Source: an uncultured Prolixibacteraceae bacterium (GTDB lineage Bacteria; Bacteroidota; Bacteroidia; Bacteroidales; Prolixibacteraceae). Taken from it: a stretch of DNA of 64,000 bases. The stretch lies in NCBI GenBank assembly GCA_937915865.1, contig CALGIG010000080.1, positions 69,276 through 133,275 of the forward strand. Reading direction: 5' to 3'. The notes under the pieces were generated by a model, which was not told the DNA's origin, ran no database searches, and saw only the letters and a program-made list of their open reading frames with translations. Below are positions 38,502 to 46,196 of this stretch, one piece after another (the first letter of the stretch is position 1; the number at the start of each line of letters is the position of its first letter). The translations under genes and the position numbers were made by a program.

Positions 38502-38523
38502 GAAGGCATTGAGGTATGAATAA
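38502..38523 (+). pseudogene. Possible scrap of a permease 3' end
   Basis: The bases GAAGGCATTGAGGTATGAATAA encode KALRYE and a stop in one frame, which matches the universal permease tail and its usual codons (GCATTGAGGTATGAATAA). It lies 13 bases after the family C repeat that begins in the P15 stop codon. It may be what is left of the original gene end after insertion or recombination. It is short enough that chance cannot be excluded. Confidence 0.45.
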
Positions 38524-38550
38524 ACAATTTATGTGATTAACGAAGACAAT

Positions 38551-38931
38551 ATGGAAAACTTTGACAAAAACAAAATCGAAAAAATCATCAAATCGAGGAA
38601 AAAGGCACATGCGTTTTTTTCCAAGAAATCTAATGTGTACAGGTCTTTTGTTGGAATGGAGCAAAATACCTACAAAGACGGTAGTTTGAGTAAAATGCAA
38701 AAGGAACTGATTGCCATTGGTATTTCGGTGGTTATTAACTGCGAATCGTGTATGGAATGGCACATTAAACAAGCCCTCGACGATGGTGCAACCGAGGAAA
38801 TGGTCATTGAAGCAATTGAAGTCGGCATTGAAATGGCCGGAGGGCCTGCCACCGCATCGGCCAGGTTTGCCATGAATGTACTTGAATATTACCTACAAAC
38901 ACCCAGCCATGTAACTCCCGAAAATGACTAA
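38551..38931 (+). CDS. AhpD-like carboxymuconolactone decarboxylase family protein
   Basis: The protein has 126 residues from ATG 38551; a GTG at 38533 would give 132. It contains the family's CxxC motif with a nearby His (CESCMEWH, with Cys 64 and 67 and His 71 from the ATG) in an all-helical AhpD-like fold, followed by an alanine- and glycine-rich helix (EMAGGPATASARF). Family members are small cytoplasmic peroxidase-linked or thiol-redox enzymes. It heads a three-gene group with the GNAT and acyltransferase genes that interrupts the permease array. The substrate is unknown, and the context does not tie it to transport. Confidence 0.88.
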   Translation: MENFDKNKIEKIIKSRKKAHAFFSKKSNVYRSFVGMEQNTYKDGSLSKMQKELIAIGISVVINCESCMEWHIKQALDDGATEEMVIEAIEVGIEMAGGPATASARFAMNVLEYYLQTPSHVTPEND

Positions 38932-38936
38932 ACCGT

Positions 38937-39407
38937 ATGATTGAAATTGTTGACTACAAGACCGAATACCGGGAGCATTTCAAAACGTTGAACCTGGAAT
39001 GGATACAAAAGTATTTTGTGGTAGAACCGGCAGACGAATACGTGCTATCCAACCCACAATCGTCAATACTGGATCGTGGTGGATTGATATTCTTTGCAAA
39101 AAACGGACTCGAAATAGTGGGGACATGCGCCTTGCAAAAGGTTGACGACAAAACCTATGAATTGGCCAAAATGGCTGTTAATAAAAAACAACAAGGACTT
39201 GGAATCGGTAGGATGCTTATGGAAAAATCCATTCAGAAAGCCAAAGAATTGCAACTCGAAAAGCTGGTGCTTTACAGCAATTCAAAGTTGGAAAGAGCGT
39301 TGGGCCTTTATCATAAATATGATTTTCGGGCTGTCTCTTTAGACAATCATCCTACAAAACGGGCAGACATAAAAATGGAATTGAACTTAAAACCGGGAAA
39401 GATATGA
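38937..39407 (+). CDS. GNAT-family N-acetyltransferase
   Basis: The protein has 156 residues. The acetyl-CoA binding motif A is visible as KMAVNKKQQGLGIGRMLMEK (78-97), with the Q-x-x-G-x-G core at 86-91, followed by LGLYHKYDFR, typical of motif B. The length is normal for a single-domain GNAT. It starts 5 bases after the AhpD-like gene and overlaps the next gene by ATGA (39404-39407), so translation of the pair is probably coupled. The acceptor substrate cannot be told from sequence. Confidence 0.9.
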   Translation: MIEIVDYKTEYREHFKTLNLEWIQKYFVVEPADEYVLSNPQSSILDRGGLIFFAKNGLEIVGTCALQKVDDKTYELAKMAVNKKQQGLGIGRMLMEKSIQKAKELQLEKLVLYSNSKLERALGLYHKYDFRAVSLDNHPTKRADIKMELNLKPGKI

Positions 39408-40570
39408 TGAGAAGCTCGCCTTGGGTTGCAGAAAATACAAACAGTTCCGTTCGTCGAAATGAGGGGATCGATATCCTTCGTGGGCTGGCGATCTTGTCGG
39501 TTATTCTGCTACACATCAATATACGTGTGCCATTTAGCGCCACTTTCGTTGGAAGCGCCATGCCTGCATCAATCTATAAAATCCTTTTCTGGAGCGGGTA
39601 TTACGGGGTGTGCATCTTTTTTGTCATATCGGGCTTCCTGATTACCACCACATCGCTAAACCGATGGGACCATCTTTCGGAAGTGAACCCTAAAGGTTTT
39701 TACCTGATGCGTTTTGCCAGGATTATGCCGTTGTTGGTTTTATTGCTGATAGTATTATCTGTTTTGCACCTTTCGGGAGTAAACGGGTATGTTATTAATC
39801 CGCAGCAAACTTCACTTGGCAGGGCAATCTTTGCTGCATTGACCTTTCATATAAATTGGCTGGAAATAACCACAAATTATCTTCCCGGGCCGTGGGACAT
39901 ACTCTGGTCTCTGTCAATCGAAGAGGCTTTTTACCTGTTTTTTCCATTGGTGTGCTTTTTTTTGAAGAAAGAATGGCATTTCGTGGCATTGGTTTTGGCT
40001 TTTCTGGTCATTTCTCCTTTCGCCCGTACAGCATGGTTCCATGGGTACAGCTTTGAGGAACCCGACCGGAACCACTTTGCTTTTTTGGATGCTATTTCAT
40101 TGGGGTGCCTGGCCGCAATCGTGGCAAAAAAGGTAAATTTTCACAAGCAAGCTTTGTTAGCTTTGGCGGTTGCCGGAACCGTTTTTATTTCCCTGATTTT
40201 GTTTTTCAGGACAATAGCACGTGAGTTGCACCTGGGGCAAACGGGGTTGAATGTGACCATTTTAGCGATTGGCACAGCAATGGTGCTTATCTGGCAGCAA
40301 AAGCGGGTTACAGAGGCTCGGCAAAAAACGTTTCGGTTAACAGGTTGGATCCGCTTTCTGGGGAGGAACAGCTATGAGGTTTATTTAATCCACATGTTTG
40401 TGGTTTATGTGCTGGTGAATGGCTACAACACCCTTAACCTTTCCGGCGAATGGGCCTGGGGGTTATATCTTTCAGTAATTATTGTTTCAGGCTTGTTAGG
40501 TGAACTGGTAGCCCAGTGGTATTCAAATCCGGCAAACCGGATGATTAGAAAATACGCTAGATTATCGTGA
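39404..40570 (+). CDS. OafA/YrhL-type membrane acyltransferase (acyltransferase 3)
   Basis: This 388-residue integral membrane O-acyltransferase has about ten hydrophobic segments. Family hallmarks are GIDILRGLAILSVILLH (21-37, with the conserved Arg 26 and His 37), SIEEAFYLFFPL near 172-183 and GRNSYEVYLIHMF near 319-331. Such enzymes acylate sugars of surface polysaccharides, O-antigen or peptidoglycan, or other extracytoplasmic acceptors. The start overlaps the GNAT stop by ATGA. An in-frame second ATG (39407) is also possible. The gene ends two bases before the lipoprotein-like mini-ORF. Confidence 0.92.
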   Translation: MMRSSPWVAENTNSSVRRNEGIDILRGLAILSVILLHINIRVPFSATFVGSAMPASIYKILFWSGYYGVCIFFVISGFLITTTSLNRWDHLSEVNPKGFYLMRFARIMPLLVLLLIVLSVLHLSGVNGYVINPQQTSLGRAIFAALTFHINWLEITTNYLPGPWDILWSLSIEEAFYLFFPLVCFFLKKEWHFVALVLAFLVISPFARTAWFHGYSFEEPDRNHFAFLDAISLGCLAAIVAKKVNFHKQALLALAVAGTVFISLILFFRTIARELHLGQTGLNVTILAIGTAMVLIWQQKRVTEARQKTFRLTGWIRFLGRNSYEVYLIHMFVVYVLVNGYNTLNLSGEWAWGLYLSVIIVSGLLGELVAQWYSNPANRMIRKYARLS

Positions 40571-40571
40571 A

Positions 40572-40658
40572 ATGAATAAAAATTATAAATACATGGTTGT
40601 ATTGTTGTTATGTGCAATTTATTCTTGTATTCCAGAACAAATAGTAACAATCGTATGA
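40572..40658 (+). CDS. Lipoprotein-like leader mini-ORF (28 aa)
   Basis: The sequence MNKNYKYMVVLLLCAIYSC has a basic start, a hydrophobic core and a lipobox-like end, followed by nine residues and a TGA stop. Its stop overlaps the ATG of the truncated permease ORF by four bases (ATGA, 40655-40658). It could be a small lipoprotein, a leader peptide that couples translation to the next ORF, or the N-terminus of a lipoprotein-permease fusion split by a frameshift. Sequence alone cannot decide. Confidence 0.4.
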   Translation: MNKNYKYMVVLLLCAIYSCIPEQIVTIV

Positions 40659-41122
40659 CCACAAGTAAGGACACAGTCAAAATCAAGGATGGGCCTTCTA
40701 CTGAAGTCGTTCAGTCGGACAGTATCAAAAAATACAGTAAGCTCTTAAAGAAACTAGTGCTTTCGCTCATCGCCATATTTATTGCCTGCATCGGATTGTT
40801 TGGGCTTAGCTCCATGTTACTCGACAAACGCACCAAAGAAATTGGCATCCGCAAAGTGAATGGTGCCCGCGTTTCGGAAGTGCTTGCCCTGCTCAACCGC
40901 GACTTTGTAAAATGGGTAGCCATAGCATTTGTAATTGCTACACCCATTGCATATTACGTCATGCACCGTTGGCTCGAAAGCTTTGCCTACAAAACGTCGC
41001 TCAACTGGTGGGTTTTTGCACTCGCCGGTTTTCTGGCGCTTGTAATCGCATTACTTACAGTTTCATTTCAATCGTGGAAAGCCGCCAACCGGAACCCGAT
41101 AGAGGCGATACGGTATGAATAG
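40655..41122 (+). CDS. C-terminal-only FtsX permease module (truncated paralogue)
   Basis: The protein has 155 residues from ATG 40655. The same frame opens at 40610 with an upstream ATG. After about 35 polar residues (MTTSKDTVKIKDGPSTEVVQ), it carries only the last three TM helices of the array permeases: LVLSLIAIFIACIGLFGLSS, then KEIGIRKVNGARVSEVLALL, KWVAIAFVIATPIAYY, RWLESFAYKTSLNWWVF and the tail RNPIEAIRYE. TM1-5 and both periplasmic domains are absent. The reading frame is intact, with no internal stops, and all key residues of the coupling motif are kept, unlike the decayed remnant at 3418. It may be a functional half-module, or a donor for 3'-end gene conversion. It could also be a recent deletion product joined to a lipoprotein start. 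Confidence 0.8.
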   Translation: MTTSKDTVKIKDGPSTEVVQSDSIKKYSKLLKKLVLSLIAIFIACIGLFGLSSMLLDKRTKEIGIRKVNGARVSEVLALLNRDFVKWVAIAFVIATPIAYYVMHRWLESFAYKTSLNWWVFALAGFLALVIALLTVSFQSWKAANRNPIEAIRYE

Positions 41123-41204
41123 TTTGAAACATGCTTGTTGTAATTTTTATTACCTGCTTAAAAAACGCGATGAAATCACAAGTCAGTGCGTTCAGTAAAA
41201 TAAA

Positions 41205-41234
41205 TTGACAAGGGATTGTCAAAAAATTTGTCAA
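41205..41234. promoter_or_regulatory. TTGACAA/TTGTCAA inverted repeat upstream of P16
   Basis: TTGACAA-GGGA-TTGTCAA (41205-41222) is a short inverted repeat, followed by another TTGTCAA at 41228-41234. It lies in the 222-base AT-rich gap before P16, one of the larger repeat-free gaps in the array and a plausible place for a new promoter or operator. No convincing TAnnTTTG box was seen, so this is only a candidate. Confidence 0.3.
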
Positions 41235-41344
41235 CATACAAACTCATTCATTTATCAATACATTCATTTACAATTGTTTAAATTTATGGTATGGAATCTG
41301 AACAAGGAAATGAAACATTGTTCAGAACACATAAAAATTCGACC

Positions 41345-43711
41345 ATGCTAGGTACCTTCTGGAAAATATCAGTCCGAAATATTCTGAAGCATAAAGTTTA
41401 TTCAGCCATTAATATATTCGGATTAGCCTTAGGGTTCAGTGCATTTATCATTATTGGATTATTTATCCTCCACGAATTGAGCTGGGACAAATCAAACGAA
41501 AAATATGACCGAATTTATCGTATTCAGCGCTATTTCTCCAACGCACTCTCTTTTGATGGAAATGAGATTTCGCCGCACTCCCGGGCAATTACCGCGCCTT
41601 TGCTTGAAAAACAATATCCTGATTTTGAGAAAATAACAGTTTTACAATCGAGTTGGGCCAAGTTTCTCTCGGTTAATCCTGAAAAACAGATTTATGCCGA
41701 AACAGGGATTTTTGCCGACAGTTGCTACTTCGATGTCTTCACTTACCACTTTGTGGAAGGACAACAACACGGAAGTATGAACGATCCGTTCTCGATAGCC
41801 CTATCCGAAAGTATGGCTAAAAAGCTGTTTCCCAACGGAAACGCCCTGGGGAAAACAGTCTCGCTTGAAAAGAAATACGACATGAAGGTGGTAGGCGTTT
41901 ACCAGGATTTGCCCGACAATTCAACTATAAAACCCGACTTCATCGGATCGTTCAGCTCGCTTGCACAAATAAGCAATACTAAACGGAACTCGGTTTATTC
42001 GGGTGATGTTATGACTTATGCTTTGCTTAAACCAGATGTGAACGCAAAAAATGTAGAAAGCAAGATACGCAAAACATTTTCCGGATTTCGCGACCTCGAA
42101 CATGAAGAATTACAGTTATGCCCTCTTAGCAAAGTTTACCTCGATTATAACGGACATGGCCAATACTATTTTGTACTGATTTTGTATGGGTTAATTGGCC
42201 TTTTTATCCTGGTTATGGCTGCCTCAAATTACATTAACCTGGTTACAGCCAATGCTTCCAACCGAAGAAAAGAGGTTGCAGTTAAAAAGGTTAACGGAAG
42301 TTCGCGGTTCGATTTGTTCAATCAATTCCTTTGCGAAACGATTATCATCTCGTTGCTTGCACTTACTTTTGCTTTCGCTATTGCCAAAACCTTTTTACCG
42401 GTATTCAACAACATTGTAGAAAAACAGATTAGCCTAACACTGGCGCACGATTGGCAATTTATTGGGCTAACCATACTTACTTCGGTTGTCATAGGCATAT
42501 TATCAGGCATTTATCCTGCGCTGTTTATGTCGTCGCACAAAATTGTGGAGTTATTCAAACGCGAGGTATTTGCCCAAAGAGGCGATTCGTTTAGCCTGAA
42601 AAAGATATTGGTTGTTTCGCAATTTTCAATTTCAGTATTCCTGATTTTGTTCACCTTATCATTCTCCATGCAAATCAGGTATTTGTTCAAAAAAGACCTG
42701 GGGTTTAATAAAGAAAACATCCTTTATACACAAATGACCGTTTCAAACAGCAACACAACTTTCAATCAGTTAAGGACCAGAATATTGACACATCCTGAAA
42801 TTATTGATGGTTCAATGTCGAAGCACATCCCGTTTGTGAGCTTTGGCGGAGGGATGACCAATTTTGAAGGTGGCCGAAAAGATGAGCAAGTGGTGTGCCG
42901 CTTTAACCAGGTTAGTCATGATTTTGTCAAGAATATGGGAATTAAACTGGTTGCCGGACGCGATTTTTCACACGATTTTCAGGGTGATGCAGAACATTCG
43001 TGTCTCGTTAACGAAACGGCAGTTCGTATTTTTGGCTGGGATAATCCGATAGGCAAACGGTTAAACGACAATAAATTAATTGTCATTGGCGTTGTTCAGA
43101 ATTACATTTACAAGGACATGCACAACGCAATAGAGCCAGCTATTTTAACTCTTGCCCCTAACGACATGAAAGGAACCTGGACATTTGCTTTCAGGATTGA
43201 GCCCCATGATTTAACCAAATCCATGAGCATATTGAAACAGGAGTTCGAATCGGCTTTTCCAAACGACCCATTCGAATTCCACGATTTACCTACATCGTTT
43301 GCTACCGACAATACTGTAAAAATTTACAAAGCTGTAAATCGTACCGTATTGTTTTTCACAGTATTCAATATTTTTCTGGCAATGATTGGACTGCTGGGAC
43401 TGGTATCGTACACAGTTGCCCGCCGCACCAAAGAAATTGGAGTACGGAAAATAAACGGAAGCACAGTTTCGAATATCTTTTTCCTGTTGAGTAAAGAGTA
43501 TTTTGTGCTACTTGGCTTTTCTCTGCTCATTGCATTCCCAACAGCCTGGTGGGCTTACGAGCAAATGCCAGGGGTAAATAAACTGCATGCCCAACCTTGG
43601 GTATTTGCATCCGGCGCATTCATTATTTTCGTAATTATATTAATAACAACAAGTTGGCAAACATATAAAGCTGCTACACGTAACCCGGTAGAAGCGCTGA
43701 GGTACGAATAG
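41345..43711 (+). CDS. P16: double-FtsX ABC transporter permease (sister of P1)
   Basis: P16 has 788 residues from ATG 41345, which puts the start 9 residues before the usual RN motif as in relatives. ATG 41291 would add 18 residues. The coupling motifs are KEVAVKKVNGSS near 309 and KEIGVRKINGST near 696. The last hairpin (EQMPGVNKLHAQPWVF) and the 93-residue spacing from the motif to the end match P1, not the majority. Domain 2 has LVNETAVRIFGWDNPIGKR, nearly the P1 version. P1 and P16 therefore form a subfamily, and each follows a gap with possible regulatory structure. It may head a second transcription unit. Confidence 0.93.
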   Translation: MLGTFWKISVRNILKHKVYSAINIFGLALGFSAFIIIGLFILHELSWDKSNEKYDRIYRIQRYFSNALSFDGNEISPHSRAITAPLLEKQYPDFEKITVLQSSWAKFLSVNPEKQIYAETGIFADSCYFDVFTYHFVEGQQHGSMNDPFSIALSESMAKKLFPNGNALGKTVSLEKKYDMKVVGVYQDLPDNSTIKPDFIGSFSSLAQISNTKRNSVYSGDVMTYALLKPDVNAKNVESKIRKTFSGFRDLEHEELQLCPLSKVYLDYNGHGQYYFVLILYGLIGLFILVMAASNYINLVTANASNRRKEVAVKKVNGSSRFDLFNQFLCETIIISLLALTFAFAIAKTFLPVFNNIVEKQISLTLAHDWQFIGLTILTSVVIGILSGIYPALFMSSHKIVELFKREVFAQRGDSFSLKKILVVSQFSISVFLILFTLSFSMQIRYLFKKDLGFNKENILYTQMTVSNSNTTFNQLRTRILTHPEIIDGSMSKHIPFVSFGGGMTNFEGGRKDEQVVCRFNQVSHDFVKNMGIKLVAGRDFSHDFQGDAEHSCLVNETAVRIFGWDNPIGKRLNDNKLIVIGVVQNYIYKDMHNAIEPAILTLAPNDMKGTWTFAFRIEPHDLTKSMSILKQEFESAFPNDPFEFHDLPTSFATDNTVKIYKAVNRTVLFFTVFNIFLAMIGLLGLVSYTVARRTKEIGVRKINGSTVSNIFFLLSKEYFVLLGFSLLIAFPTAWWAYEQMPGVNKLHAQPWVFASGAFIIFVIILITTSWQTYKAATRNPVEALRYE

Positions 43712-43735
43712 CTATTCACTTTAAAATCAAAAAAA

Positions 43736-46114
43736 ATGATAAACTATCTTCTTCGGATCACATTCCGGAACTTCAAACGATATAAAAGTACCTTTTTCAT
43801 AAACCTGATTGGCTTATCAACAGCATTTGCCTGCGCCATCCTTATCTTTCTGTGGGTAAACGACGAAAAGCATATCGATAAATTTAACCAGTTCGATAAA
43901 CAACTTTACCAGGTGATGGAAAACCATCATTCACCAGAAGGAATTTTTACACAACCCTGGACGCCAGATTTGCTGGGCCGGACTTTGGCTACTGAGATGC
44001 CTGAAGTTAAAATGGAAACTTCAGTTATGCCAGCCGGATTGCTGGGAGATTTTTCTCTGACAGCAGGTGACAAAAAAACAAAAGCAGCTGGCCAGTTTGC
44101 CGACTACAATTTCTTCAAAGTATTCTCATTCGGGCTAATGCAGGGTGATCCATCGCAGGTTTTACGTCCTAAAAATTCCATCGTTATCTCCCGGAAACTG
44201 GCTCTTACACTTTTTGGCACAACAGAAAATATTATTGAAAAAGGCATTGATTGGGAACTTTTGAATTTTAAATATCATGCTGTGGTGTCCGGAGTATTCG
44301 AAGGAGCACCTGAAAATTCAACAATGCAGTTCGATTTTGCTTTGTCGTATGACACATGGATGGAATTGTCGGAAAAAGTAGGCCGAAAAATACAGTGGGG
44401 CAACCATGCTCCAAATACCTATCTTGTGCTTCAGAATGGGGTTGACCTGGCACAATTCAACAAAAAAATTGAGAATTTTCATAAAACAAAGGTCAATGGA
44501 TCAAACATCACCATGTTTGCAGTACCATATTCCAGCCAATACCTGAATAACACTTACGAAAATGGTGTTCAAGCCGGAGGAAGAATAAGCTATGTAAGAC
44601 TTTTTACGTTGATCGCCTTTTTTATCCTGCTCATTTCCGGAATTAATTATATGAATTTATCGACTGCCCGTGCCACCCGCCGATTTAAGGAAATAGCTGT
44701 AAAAAAAGTGGTTGGCAGCGGACGAATATCACTGGTATTCCAGTTTCTGGCCGAATCGGTTGTACTTTCATTTTTCGCATTTATTCTTGCTACCCTGATT
44801 GTTTTGGTATTGTTGCCGCAATTCAATCATATTACAGGAAAACACCTGGTCTTTGAATTTAATCTACTTCATTTGGTAACTGTTTTGGGCGCAAGCCTGC
44901 TTATGGCAATTGTTACAGGCCTATATCCGGCAATTTATCTTTCCGGAATTAGTACTTTCCAGAGCCTAAAGGGAAAAAACATCAATTCGGCAACTGAATT
45001 GTGGGCACGAAAAGGCCTGGTCGTTTTTCAGTTTGTTGTCTCAATTGTTCTTATCAGCTCGGTTCTGTTGGTATATAAACAAATTGAGTTTATACAAAAT
45101 AAAAATCTGGGCTACAACAAAAACAACATAATCTATTTCAATAAGGAAGGCGGAATTGCCAATCAGGAAAATGCCTTTTTAGCTGAAGCAAAAAAAATTG
45201 ACGGAGTAGTAAATATTTCGAGCATTGGCGGCAGCTTGCTGGGCAGATCTGCAAGTACCTACGATGTTGGATGGGAAGGGAAACCGGCAGATGCCAGCAT
45301 CCGTTTCGAGGTGCTTCCGGTAAATTATCAGATGATTGAAACCCTTGAAATGGAAGTTGAAGAAGGTCGCAATTTTTCTTCAGATTTTGGAAATGAGGAT
45401 GATAAAATTATACTCAACCAGTCAGCCGTTAATGTTATGGGACTTCACGATCCCGTCGGAAAAACAATCCGGTTTTGGGGGAAGGACAAACAGGTCATCG
45501 GGGTATTGAAAGATTTCAACTATGAGTCGCTTCGTCAAAAAATCGGCCCGTTGCTATTCTATTACAACCCAACAAAAACGCTTGAGGTTATGGCACGCAT
45601 TCAGGCCGGGCATGAAAAACATGCGCTTCTCGAACTCGGGAAATTGTACTCCCGGTTTAATCCCGGATTTTCGTTTGACTACCATTTTTTGGATGCTTCC
45701 TTTCAGGCACAATACGAAGCCGAGAACCGTGTATCTGTTTTGTCGAGATACTTTGCCGGGCTTGGAATTCTGATTTCATGTCTCGGATTGTTTGGTCTTG
45801 CCGCTTTTGCTGCCGAACAACGGCTAAAGGAAATTGGTATCCGAAAAGTGAACGGCGCGCGAATATCTGAAGTTATGACAATGCTGAATGGCGAATTTAT
45901 TAAATGGGTAATTATTGCGTTTGTCATTGCAACACCAATTGCATTTTATCTCCTGGATAAATGGCTGGAAGGATTCGCATATAAAACTAACGTTAGTTGG
46001 TGGATTTTTGGTCTCTCAGGAATAGTCGCATTGGGTATTGCATTGATCACCGTCTCGTTTCAATCATATAAAGCGGCGATTAAAAACCCCGTAGAAAGTT
46101 TAAAATATGAATGA
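43736..46114 (+). CDS. P17: double-FtsX ABC transporter permease
   Basis: P17 has 792 residues. The coupling motifs are KEIAVKKVVGSG near 318 and KEIGIRKVNGAR near 698. The first half ends ISTFQSLKGK. Domain 2 carries ILNQSAVNVMGLHDPVGKTI and VIGVLKDFNYESLRQ. The tail is NPVESLKYE, a variant shared in part with P21 (NPVDSLKYE). From P17 onward VSFQS becomes common in the last TM in place of VSWQS. The 82-base gap to P18 shows no repeat. Confidence 0.94.
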   Translation: MINYLLRITFRNFKRYKSTFFINLIGLSTAFACAILIFLWVNDEKHIDKFNQFDKQLYQVMENHHSPEGIFTQPWTPDLLGRTLATEMPEVKMETSVMPAGLLGDFSLTAGDKKTKAAGQFADYNFFKVFSFGLMQGDPSQVLRPKNSIVISRKLALTLFGTTENIIEKGIDWELLNFKYHAVVSGVFEGAPENSTMQFDFALSYDTWMELSEKVGRKIQWGNHAPNTYLVLQNGVDLAQFNKKIENFHKTKVNGSNITMFAVPYSSQYLNNTYENGVQAGGRISYVRLFTLIAFFILLISGINYMNLSTARATRRFKEIAVKKVVGSGRISLVFQFLAESVVLSFFAFILATLIVLVLLPQFNHITGKHLVFEFNLLHLVTVLGASLLMAIVTGLYPAIYLSGISTFQSLKGKNINSATELWARKGLVVFQFVVSIVLISSVLLVYKQIEFIQNKNLGYNKNNIIYFNKEGGIANQENAFLAEAKKIDGVVNISSIGGSLLGRSASTYDVGWEGKPADASIRFEVLPVNYQMIETLEMEVEEGRNFSSDFGNEDDKIILNQSAVNVMGLHDPVGKTIRFWGKDKQVIGVLKDFNYESLRQKIGPLLFYYNPTKTLEVMARIQAGHEKHALLELGKLYSRFNPGFSFDYHFLDASFQAQYEAENRVSVLSRYFAGLGILISCLGLFGLAAFAAEQRLKEIGIRKVNGARISEVMTMLNGEFIKWVIIAFVIATPIAFYLLDKWLEGFAYKTNVSWWIFGLSGIVALGIALITVSFQSYKAAIKNPVESLKYE

Positions 46115-46196
46115 GTTAGCAACACTGAAAAAAATAACAACAACGTACACACAACAACATAAGTGATATAGAAATACAAAATTTGATTAGTTAGTC

